This document shows positions 55,256 to 64,000 of a DNA stretch of 64,000 bases, piece after piece. Each line of letters starts with the position of its first letter. The first letter of the stretch is position 1. Source of the DNA: Hordeum vulgare subsp. vulgare (taxonomy: Eukaryota; Streptophyta; Magnoliopsida; Poales; Poaceae); NCBI RefSeq assembly GCF_904849725.1, contig NC_058521.1:100612244-100676243 (forward strand), read 5' to 3'. Made by a program: the position numbers and the translations under genes. Under the pieces are notes generated by a model. The model did no database searches. It saw nothing but the letters and a program-made list of their open reading frames with translations, and was not told the DNA's origin.

Positions 55256-56817
55256 TAATACGTCTCCAAAATATCTATACTTTTTGATTGTTCCATGCCG
55301 ATATATTATCATTCTAGAATACTCTTAGGGTATTTATTTTAAAACTTTATATTATTTTTGAGCAACAACCTATTGACCCAGTGCCCAGTGCCAATTGCTG
55401 TTTTTCGCGCGTTTTTCACTTTTTTGGGTTTCCATACCAAAAGAAGTCCAATTGCCCTGAAAATTTGTGGTGATTTTTTTGTGGACCAAAATAAGACCAA
55501 CGAGCATCAGGAGAAGGCTGGAGGCCTCACGAGGGGCTCACAAGCCAACAGGGCGCGACCTGGGGGGGGTGCCCTGATGGCTTGTGCCTCCCCCGTGTCC
55601 CTCCTGACTCCGTTTTTTATCTTATAAATTTTCATCTACCCTAAAAACACCACGGGGAGTCCTGAAACACTTCTTACACCGCTACAAGTCTCTGTTCCGA
55701 CGGGAGGCCATCTCGATCTCCATTTTAGCACCCTGTTGGAGAGGGGATCAATCACAGAGGGCCTCTTCATCAACCTTGCTTCCCTCACGACGATGTGTGA
55801 GTAGTTCACCATGGACCTACGGGTCCATGGCCAGTACCTAGATGGCAATCTCTATCTCTTAATCTTCAATACAATGATCATTGCATATTCGCTTTGATCC
55901 ATATGATGTAATTCCTTTTGTGCGGTGCGTTTGTTTGGATCCGATGAATTGTGGGTTTATGTTTAGATTATTCATGATAAATATTTTAGTCTCCTCTAAA
56001 TACTTATACGATTCTTACGTGCATGATTATGATAGCTTCTTAATTCTCTCCATCTATTGAAATAGTTTGGCCAACTAGATCGATATTTCTTCGGTGAGAG
56101 AGGTGCGTTGTGGTAGGTTAAACTTGGTGAATTTCTATATCCCATTGAAAGAAGGGGACAAGATGCGTCTTTGTTTTGCTGCTACTAAGGATAAAACGAT
56201 ATTTTTTCATGTTGCTTGAGTTTACTTTGTCTACATCATGTCAGTGTTCTCCATGCATTACTCTATTTTACTTAATACTATAGATGCATGGTGGATAGTG
56301 GTTGATGAGTGGAGCAATAGTAATAGATGCAGGCAGGAGTCGACCTATTTGTTTATTGATGTGATGCCTATATACACATGATCATCGCCGTGAATTTTGC
56401 ATAACCATCCGCTTTTGTGTCAATTCCCCAACAGTAATTTGTTTACCCACTGTATGCTATTTTTCATGAGAGATGCCATTAGGGAAAGTTATGGCCCCCA
56501 GGTATATTCACAACACATTGATAAAACCTTCATTACCTTGATTCCATTTACTCGTTTTTTATTTGATCTTAGTATCTACAATTATCTACACACCTCACTT
56601 GCTTGCAGATAACAAGACAAGAAGATTGACAACCCTCTTGCCCGCGCCGGGTGCAAGTTGTTTGTTCTTTTGTGTGCAGCCGCTGAAGACGGTTGTGGTT
56701 GATATTCCTATTGGCTTGATAAACCTTGGTTTCATAACTAAGGGAAATACCTACCCACATTGTGCTACGATAACCCGTTCGTCTTCATGGAAAACCCAAC
56801 GCAAATCACAAGTATCA
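55256..56817 (+). repeat. 5' LTR of the decayed Athila-type element
   Basis: 1562 bp matching 58831 onwards. It includes a hairpin-prone stretch (GGGGCTCACAAGCC...GATGGCTTGTGCCTC, about 55533-55592) followed by TATA-like TCTTATAAATTTTC at about 55620. Confidence 0.7.
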
Positions 56818-56828
56818 GGAAGGATTTT

Positions 56829-56846
56829 TGGCGCCATTGCCGGGGA
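56829..56846 (+). other. Primer-binding site of the decayed Athila-type element
   Basis: TGGCGCCATTGCCGGGGA, 17 of 18 matches to the tRNA-Asp complement, 11 bases after the LTR end. Unlike the Sabrina-like LTRs, no fossil PBS copy is seen upstream. Confidence 0.8.
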
Positions 56847-57044
56847 ATATCATCACGAACTACCAAGTAACTCCACACAAAATTTCATTCAATTGTTCCT
56901 CTTTTAATTTGCTGGTATATTTAGTTTGTCTCATAAATAAATTAAAATACAAAAGTATTTATCTTTGTTTGGTTAGCTTGTCACTAGATTGCATCTTCGC
57001 TCTCTAGTTTGTTGTCTTGCTTGTTACTTTGCTTGTTCAGTCAC

Positions 57045-58140
57045 CATGTCTCAAGATACTACTAAGTTGTGTGAATTCTCAAATACTAATACCCATTATT
57101 TTATTAGTACTCCTATACCACCCACCACCAATGCGGATGCGTTTGATATTAATGTTGCATTATTGAATCTTGTCATGAAAAAGCAATTTTTGGGAAGTCC
57201 TAATGAGGATCTGCTTCACATCTTAATACCTTTGTTGAACTTTGTGATATGCAAAAGAAAAAGGATATGGATAATGATATTGTGAAATTAAAATTGTTTC
57301 CTTTTTCACTAAGAGAGAAAGCTAAAGCTTCGTTTTCATCTTTACCTCGTAATAGTATTGGTACATGGGATAAGTGTAAAGATGCTTTTATCGCCAAGTA
57401 ATTTCCTCCTGCTAAGATCATCTCCCGTAGAAATCAAATAATGAATTCTAAACAGTAGGATCATGAATATCTTACATAAACTTTGGATAGGATGAAACTG
57501 ATGATAAGAAATTGTACAACGCATGGTTTAAACTTGTGGATGATTATCCATAATTTCTATGCTGGACTAACCTTTGTGTCTAGAAATCTTCTAGATTCTG
57601 CTGCAGGTGGTACCTTCATGTAGGTGACCTTAGGAGAGGCCACCAAAATTCTAGACGACATGATGGCCAACTATACTCAACGGCATACTGAAAGAACTCC
57701 AACTCGTAAGAAGGTAAATTATGTTGAGGAAATCGCTACTTTGACTGAAAAAGTGGATGCTCTTATGAATTTGGTTGCTAATAATAATACTCATGTTGAT
57801 CCTAATGATATGCCCTTGCCTACTTCGATTGAACAAAATAATGATGCTATTGATGTGAACTTTGTCTCATGAAATAATTTCAACAACAATACTTATAGGG
57901 GTAATTTCAATGCTAGGCCATATCCGGTAATAATCCTAATGGTTATGGCAATTTTTATGATAAATCTTATGGAAATTACTATACAGTTTCTAATAGGATA
58001 CCTTCTAATCTTGAGAACATAATAAAGGAATTCATTAATTCTCAAAAAGTTTTCAATACTATGGTAGAAGAAAACTTGCATGTTGTTGCTACTTTGGCTA
58101 AAAACATGGATAGGATTGCAAGGGGAGGACGAGTGCAATT
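57045..58140 (+). pseudogene. Athila-type gag remnant
   Basis: Starts MSQDTTKLCEFSNTNTHYF at 57045. Readable blocks in several frames: LKLFPFSLREKAKASFSSLP (about 57291-57345), the CPAHG-type region near 57510 (decayed), LGEATKILDDMMANYTQR (57627 onwards) and EEIATLTEKVDALMNLVANN (about 57726-57785). At least four frameshifts or stops separate these. The C-terminal part is asparagine/glycine-rich (about 57870-57990), then a helical stretch to 58140. Confidence 0.75.
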
Positions 58141-58142
58141 TT

Positions 58143-58287
58143 AGTAGAGGACCAATCAAAAAGTAAAAAGCATGCAAATTTAAAAGCGGTTTTAATAGAG
58201 CACCGTAGGATTGCCGCTTTAAGGAGGACCATATTAAATGCTCCCATTTTAGTAGTTAAGGGAGCAAGGTAAGAGCGGTCCTCTACT
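58143..58287 (+). mobile_element. Small foldback or MITE-like segment
   Basis: About 145 bp bounded by AGTAGAGGACC and its inverse GGTCCTCTACT, with an inner inverted pair (TTTAAAAGCGG ... CCGCTTTAA). It lies exactly where gag ends and the 3' region begins, so it may mark the junction of the pol deletion. No convincing TSD was found. Confidence 0.35.
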
Positions 58288-58830
58288 TACACTTATAACT
58301 CTTATGCATCATTTGCATGGAAATCCCTACTCCTCGCATCAATATCTATCGATGGGCATCTCCATAGCTCGTTGGTACTCCTAGTTGATGTGAGACTATC
58401 TCCTCCACTTTTACCCCTTTGAAACCTACTACCATATTCTATTCCACCTTCATGCTATGTCCAATGGTTCACACTCATGTATTGCATGAAGAATAAAAAC
58501 TTGATGCATATTGAAAAAATACGATCCAAATACCTGACTTGGACACCGTAGTCTTGATATTTGTATTAATGTGGTGTAGATGGATCCATGCCTTGCTAAT
58601 ATAATAAATATGGATGGGGGGTAAAACAATCTTTGAGGATCATATACATTGAAAAACTAATGATTTGCTGCTTATACCTATAAGTATTGATGTGTTAATG
58701 TTAGCTAATTCATCGTTTCTTAGTAAGCATACATGCATAAGGCTACATCATGGATAGCAGGTCATATCAAAAATTCAGTTTTTACCATTTACCTACTCGA
58801 GGACGAGCAGGAATTAAGCTTGTGGATGCT
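58288..58830 (+). other. 3' non-coding region and PPT of the decayed Athila-type element
   Basis: 0.54 kb with no ORF. It contains CTACTCGAGGACGAGCAGG followed by the degenerate PPT AAGCTTGTGGATG directly before the LTR at 58831, as in related elements. Confidence 0.6.
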
Positions 58831-59578
58831 TGAGACGTCTCCAACGTATCTATAATTTTTGATTGTTCCATGTTGATATATTATCATTCTAGAATACTTT
58901 TGGGGGTATTTACTTACCAATTTATATTATTTTTAGCACTAACCTATTGACCCGTGCCTAGTGCCAGTTGTTTTTTTTGCGTGTTTTTCACTTTTTAGGT
59001 TTTCCATACCAAACGAAGTCCAATTGCCCTGAAATATTTTGGTGATTTTTTATGGACCAAAAGAAGACCAACGAGCATCACAAGAAGGATGGAGGCCTCA
59101 TGAGGGACCCACAAGCCAAAAAGGCACGACCTGAGTGGGTGCCCTCATGGCTTGTGCCTCCCTCGTGGCCATCCCGACTCCGTTCTCTGGCTTATAAATT
59201 ATCATCTACCCTAAAAACACTAGGGGGAGTCCTGAAATACTTTTTATGCTACCGCGTGTCATTGTTCTTATCAAAGGGTATCTGGAGCTCCATTCTGGCA
59301 CCCTGTCGGAGGGGGGATCGATCACGGAGGGCCTCTTCATCGACCTTGCTGCCCTCATGATGATGTGTGAGTAGTTCACCAGAGACCTTCGGGTCCATGG
59401 CGAGTACCTATATGGCAATATGTCTCTCTTTGATCTTCAATACAATGATCATCGCATCTTCGCTACGATCCATATGATGTAATTCCTTTTGTGCGGTGCG
59501 TTTGTTGGGACCCGATGAATTCTCAATTTATGTTCAGATTGTTCATGATAAATATTTGAGTCTCCTCTGAATACTTAT
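58831..59578 (+). repeat. Partial 3' LTR of the decayed Athila-type element
   Basis: First 748 bp of the LTR, start TGAGACGTCTCC, aligning with 55256 onwards. The remainder lies beyond the second Copia element, to the right of the window. Confidence 0.75.
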
Positions 59579-61354
59579 TGTTGGGTAACGTTGCAAAAAT
59601 TCAAAATTTTCCTACGCCATATTTAGATCTTCCTATGGAGAGACCAGCAACAAGAGAGGGGTGAGAGCATCTTCATACCTTTGAAGATCGCTAAGCGGAA
59701 GCGTTGCTAGAACGTGGTTGATGGAGTCGTACTTGCTGCGATTCAATCATGGTGTGATTCCGATCTAGTGCCGAACCACGGCACCTCCGCGTTCAACACA
59801 CGTGCAGCTCGGTGACGTCTCCCGCACCTTGATCCAACATGGAGGAGGGAGAGGGTAGGGAAGAGCTCTGGTAGCATGATGTCATGGTGGCGATCGAGCG
59901 ATGAGGTCTCCCGGCAGGGCTTCGCCAAGCACCGCGGGAGACGAGGAAGAAGAGAAGCAGGGCTGCGCCGAGAGAGAGAGAGAGACAAAATTGCGTGTTT
60001 CCAATGGCCAAACCCCCCACTATATATAGGGGAAGGGGAGGGTAGCGCCCCCTTTAGGGTTCCCACCCCTAAGGGGTGCGGAAGCCCTAGATGGGAGGCC
60101 AGGGCGGCGGCCAGGAGGGGAGGAGGGGGTGGCGCACCCCCTGGTGGGCCTAAGGCCCACCTGACTTAGGGTTTCCCCCTTTCCCTCTCTTGGCGCCTTG
60201 GTCTGGGTGTGGGGGGCGCACCAGCCCACCCAGGGGCTGGTTCCCTCTCACACTTGGCCCATGTAGCCTTCCGAGTCTGGTGGCCCCTCCCGGTGGGCCT
60301 CCGGAACCCTTCCGGTGGTCCCAACACGTTGCCGGTGGTGCCCGAAACATTTCCGACGTCCAAACCCATCCATCCTATATATCAATCTTTAACTCCGGAC
60401 CATTCTGGAGCTCCTCATGATCTCCGGGATCTCATCCGGGACTCTGAACAACCTTCGGTAACTTCGTATAACAATTCCCTATAACCCTAGCGTCATCAAA
60501 CCTTAAGTGTGTAGACCCTACGGGTTCGAGAGGCATGCATACATGACCGAGACACCTCTCTGGACAATAACCATCAGCGGGGTCTGGATACCCATGGTGG
60601 CTCCTGCATGTTCAACGATGATCTCATCGGATGAACCACGATGTAAAGGATTCAATCAATCCCGTATATAATTCCCTTTGTCTGTCGGTATAGAACTTGC
60701 CCCAGATTCGATCGTCGGTATACCTATACCTTGTTCAATCTCGTTACCGGTAAGTCTCTTTACTCGTTCTGTAGCACGTCATCTCATGACTAACTCCTTA
60801 GTTATATTGAGCTCATTATGATGAAGTTCTACCGAGTGGGCCCAGAGATACCTCTCCGTCACACGGAGTGACAAATCCCGATCTTGATTCGTGCCAACCC
60901 AACACACAGTTTTGGAGATACCCGTAGTGCACCTTTATAGTCACCCAGTTACGTTGTGACGTTTGATACACCCAAAGCACTCCTATGGTATCCGGGAGTT
61001 GCACAATCCCATGGTCGAAGGAAAAGACAGTTGACATTAGAAAAGCTTTAGCATACGAACAACACGATCTAGTGCTATGCTTAGGATTGGGTCTTGTCCA
61101 TCACATCATTCTCCTAATGATGTGATCCCATTATCAATGACATGCAAGGTCCATGATCAGGAAACCTTGATCATCTATTGATCAACGAGCTAGCCAACTA
61201 GAGGCTTGCTAGGGACACATTGTGATCTATTTATTCACACATGTATTACTGTTTCCTGTTAATACAATTATAACATGAACAATAGACGATTATCATGAAC
61301 AAGAAAATATGATAATAACTATTTTATTATTGCCTCTAGGGCATATTTCCAACA
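59579..61354 (-). repeat. 3' LTR of the second Copia element
   Basis: 1776 bp, collinear with the split LTR at 42339-49974. It shows the empty sites of both the MITE and Sabrina-like element 2. ORFs inside are incidental. Confidence 0.85.
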
Positions 61355-61386
61355 GTCTCCTACTAGCACTAGAGTCAATAATCTAG

Positions 61387-64000
61387 TTACATTGTGATGA
61401 ATCGAACACCCATAGCATTGTGGTGTTGATCATGTTTTGCTCGAGAAAGAGGTTTAGTCAACGGGTCTGCAATATTCAGATCCGTGTGTACTTTACAAAT
61501 ATCTATGACTCCTCTCTGGACCTGGTCCTGGATGGAGTTGTAGCGGCGTTGGATGCGCTTGGTCTTCAGGTGAAATCTGGGTTCCTTGGCTATGGCAATG
61601 GCTCCAGTGTTATCACAGAAGAGTGTCATCGGACCTGACGTGCTTAGAACCACTCCAAGGTCGGTGATGAACTCCTTCATCCAGATCCCTTCATGAGCCG
61701 CTTCCGAAGAAGCTATGTACTCCGCTTCACATGTAGATGCTGCCACGACGTCTTGCTTGCTGCTGCACCAGCTCACTGCCCCACCATTCAAAACATACAC
61801 GTATCCGGTTTGTGACTTAGAGTCATCCGGATCTGTGTCGAAGCTAGCATCGGCGTAACCCTTTATGACGAGCTCTTCGTCACCTTTATAAACGAGAAAC
61901 ATCTCCTTAGTCCTTTTTAGGTACTTAAGGATATTCTTGACTGCTGTCCAGTGTTCCATACCGGGATCACTTTGGTACCTCCCCATCAAACTTATGGCAG
62001 GGTTTATATCAGGTCTGGTACACAACATGGCATACATTAGAGAGCCTACGGCTGAAGCGTAGGGGACAATACTCATCTTCTCTCTATCTGCTGCCGTGGT
62101 CGGTGACTAAGTCTTACTCAATCTCTTACCTTGCAAAACTGACAAGAACCCCTTCTTCGAGTTCTCCATATTGAACTTCTTCAATATCTTGTCAAGGTAT
62201 GTACTTTGTGATAGACTTATGAGGCATCTTGATCTATCTCTATAGATCTTGATGCCTAATATGTATGCAGCTTCTCCAAGGTCCTTCATTGAAGAACTCT
62301 TATTCAAGTAGGCCTTTATGCTCTCCAATAATTCTATATCATTCCCCATCAATAATATGCCATCCACATATAGTATGAGAAAAGCTACAGAGCTCCCACT
62401 CACTTTCTTGTACAAACAGGCTTCTCCATAAACCTGTATGAACCCAAATGCTTTAATCACCTCATTAAAGCAAATGTTCCAACTCCGAGATGCTTGCACC
62501 AGCCCATAGATGCAGCGCTGGAGCTTGCATACCTTGTTAGCACTCTTAGGATCGATAAAACCTTCTGGTTGCATCATATACAACTCTTCCTTAAGATATC
62601 CGTTAAGGAACGCTGTTTTGACTAGGCCTGGGCGTTCGGTCTAACCGAGCCGATCGGTTCGGTTTTTCGGGTAACAAAATATTTCGGTTTCTTTAAATTG
62701 TAGACCGATCGGTCCCTACGCAACCAAGTAACCGATTTGTTTTGGAACCAGAAATTCGGTTCGGTCATCGGTTTGACCGAACAAAACTAAAGTTCACATG
62801 AGCATCGTGATCAAGTATGACTACTGACTATGCCTCACGTCATTTTTAGCGTGACTAATTTTTCCTTTTAGCTTGATTATGCTGCTAGTCCCAAGGAAAT
62901 GCATGTGAGTTGCTACCTTTATAGTGATGCGTGCACGTCCATACTCACTAACCATTCGAGGTGGTACTAAATGAAAAGCTGTTATAGTACTGTAGATTGC
63001 TAGACTATTTTTGGGCCTTAACAAACATGTACGTGACAAAAACTAAGAGACGACGAGGCTTAAAGCCTAGAGATACATTGGGCCAACTGAGCCAACTCGG
63101 CTGGGGGAGAAACAATAGGAAATACACGGAGAAGCGTGGCATGCTATTTATTTTCGGTTTCCTGGGCCTTTTCGGTTAACTAAGTACAAAAACCGAATTT
63201 CCTGCATAAATTTCGGTTCTGTAGATTGAATGACTGAAATAGGAACCGTAATTTTCGGTTTCAGTCCAGTCGGTTTCGGTCCCGGTTATTTCGGTCCGGT
63301 ACATCGGTTCTCGGTTAATATGCCCACCCCTAGTTTTGACGTCCATTTGCCAAATTTCATAATCATGAAAAGCGGCAATTGCTAACATGATTCGGACTGA
63401 CTTCAGCTTCGCTATGGGAGAGAAAGTCTCATCGTAGTCAACTCCTTGAATTTGTCGAAAACCCTTTGCGACAAGTCGAGCTTTATAAATGGTCAAATTA
63501 TCGTTTGCGTCAGTCTTCTTCTTGAAGATCCATTTATTTTCTATGGCTCGCCGATCATCGGGCAAGTCCACGAAAGTCCATACTTTGTTCTCATACATGG
63601 ATCCTATCTCGGATTTCATGGCCTCAAGCGATTTGTTGGAATCCGGACCTGCCATTGCTTCTTGATAGTTCGAAGGTTCACCGTTGTCTAACGACATGAT
63701 TTCCATCACAGGGTTGCCATACCACTCTAGTGCAGAGTGTACCCTTGTGGACCTTCGTGGTTTAGTAGCAACTTGATCCGAAGCTTCATGATCATCATCA
63801 TTAACTTCCTCTTCAGTTGGCGTAGGCGCCACAGGAACAATTTCCCGTGCTGCGCTAATCTCCGGTTCGAGAGGGGGTACAATTACCTCATCAAGTTCTA
63901 CTTTCCTCCCACTTACTTCTTTCGAGAGAAACTCTTTCTCTAGAAAGGATCTGTTCTTGGCAACAAAGATTTTGCCTTCGGATCTAAGATAGAAGGTATA
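61387..64000 (-). pseudogene. Copia pol of the second element: integrase C-terminus, RT and RNase H, split by a hAT element
   Basis: Open from the window edge (FYLRSEGKIFVAKN, FLEKEFLSKE) through the linker (TPTEEEVNDDDHE) into RT: WIFKKKTDANDNLTIYKARL and YEIWQMDVKT. There the hAT element (63332-62623) interrupts it. RT resumes with AFLNGYLKEELYMMQPEGF. The active site reads YVDGILLMGND, so the second aspartate of YVDD is glycine and RT should be inactive. A TAG stop at 62109-62107 (expected CAG) precedes RNase H (VPYASAVGSLMYAML, GYADASFDTD, SSKQDVVAASTCEAEYIA, NIADPLTKPL), which ends at 61387. Subtracting the hAT element and one TSD copy restores a single frame. Confidence 0.88.
62623..63332 (+). 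mobile_element. Non-autonomous hAT element, 710 bp, exact TSD GTTTTGAC
   Basis: Starts TAGGCCTGGGC and ends GCCCACCCCTA (imperfect terminal inverted repeats), flanked by GTTTTGAC at 62615-62622 and 63333-63340, an 8-bp TSD typical of hAT. Subterminal regions carry many copies of CGGTTC/TTCGGT-type units on both sides, a common hAT transposase-binding arrangement. It has no transposase ORF. The host RT frame is continuous when it is removed. Confidence 0.92.

Larger units (their letters stand above)
55256..59578 (+). mobile_element. Decayed Athila-type (Fatima-related) element lacking pol
   Basis: 5' LTR 55256-56817, PBS 56829-56846, gag remnant 57045-58140, non-coding 3' region, PPT-like GAATTAAGCTTGTGGATG just before a partial 3' LTR (58831-59578), which is cut by the second Copia element. 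Protease, RT, RNase H and integrase are missing between gag and the 3' region. The two LTRs align but are clearly diverged, so it is old. The 5' LTR has TAATACG in place of TGATACG at its start. Confidence 0.75.
59579..64000 (-). mobile_element. Second Copia element (Angela/WIS-related), 3' LTR and pol; continues beyond the window
   Basis: Minus-strand Copia element inserted in the Athila-type LTR. Its 3' LTR is 61354-59579, start TGTTGGAAATATGCCC; the left TSD candidate is CTTAT at 59574-59578. The PPT region (GTGCTAGTAGGAGAC, minus strand) directly precedes the LTR, followed by the pol C-terminus. Integrase, protease, gag and the 5' LTR lie to the right of the window. Confidence 0.85.

Noticed and set aside
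1..64000. Host protein genes, tRNA, rRNA, microRNA hairpins or CRISPR arrays
   Set aside because: None could be supported. The regular repeats present are LTRs, foldbacks or trinucleotide tracts, and all coding text is explained by retrotransposon proteins or their shadows.

Overview
The window is intergenic repeat sequence from a large grass genome, most likely wheat, barley, rye or Aegilops (Triticeae). The family assignments rest on recognition and were not searched: Angela/BARE-type and Maximus (Sirevirus)-type Copia elements, Athila-type Gypsy elements resembling Sabrina, WHAM and Fatima, LARD-type LTRs, a Tourist-like MITE and a hAT element. I see no host gene, tRNA, rRNA or CRISPR array. 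Nearly every base belongs to a transposable element or its decay product, and the boundaries come from paired LTRs, target-site duplications (TSDs), primer-binding sites (PBS) and polypurine tracts (PPT).

Layout. Bases 1-49974 are one nest. The base layer is a minus-strand Angela/BARE-like Copia element (5' LTR 42339-49974; gag 40070-42338; integrase and RT pieces at 15884-16202, 5458-5720 and 1-1283; its 3' LTR lies left of the window). Inserted into it are: (a) a 4.2-kb LARD-type solo LTR, 1284-5457, TSD TCAAG; (b) Sabrina-like element 1, 5721-15883, TSD GTCAT, with gag, protease and ORF2 but no RT or integrase; (c) a minus-strand WHAM-like Gypsy element, 16203-40069, with gag-protease-RT-RNase H-integrase plus a downstream ORF; (d) inside that, a 14-kb Maximus-like Copia, 22576-36554, TSD AGCAC, with a large third ORF; (e) Sabrina-like element 2, 43192-48755, in the Angela LTR; (f) a Tourist-like MITE, 42804-43107. 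Right of the nest, 49975-50685 is an older coding remnant holding a 485-bp insertion. 50686-55255 is a LARD-like sequence split by a Fatima-like solo LTR (53252-54802). 55256-59578 is a decayed Athila-type element that kept gag but lost pol. 59579-64000 is a second minus-strand Copia element whose RT is split by a 710-bp hAT element with an exact 8-bp TSD.

How the parts work together. Most coding regions are broken by a few point lesions (mainly CAG to TAG or CGA to TGA changes and one-base frameshifts), so the order of insertion and decay can be read. The most interesting signals are modular. The Athila-type elements carry a GC-rich hairpin in the LTR, just upstream of the TATA-like box where one is visible. 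In the Sabrina-like and WHAM-like elements a similar module recurs inside the element, ahead of an extra ORF. That ORF is followed by an internal copy of the terminal PPT and then 1.5-1.9 kb of conserved 3' sequence with a shared antisense start. The Maximus-like element has an analogous internal TATA box and 5'-UTR intron before its third ORF. Sabrina-like element 2 is a reduced LTR-ORF2-LTR derivative whose ORF2 is far more diverged than its flanks. Sabrina-like LTRs contain fossil PBS copies, and the two LARD-type sequences share a terminal-exon-like peptide.
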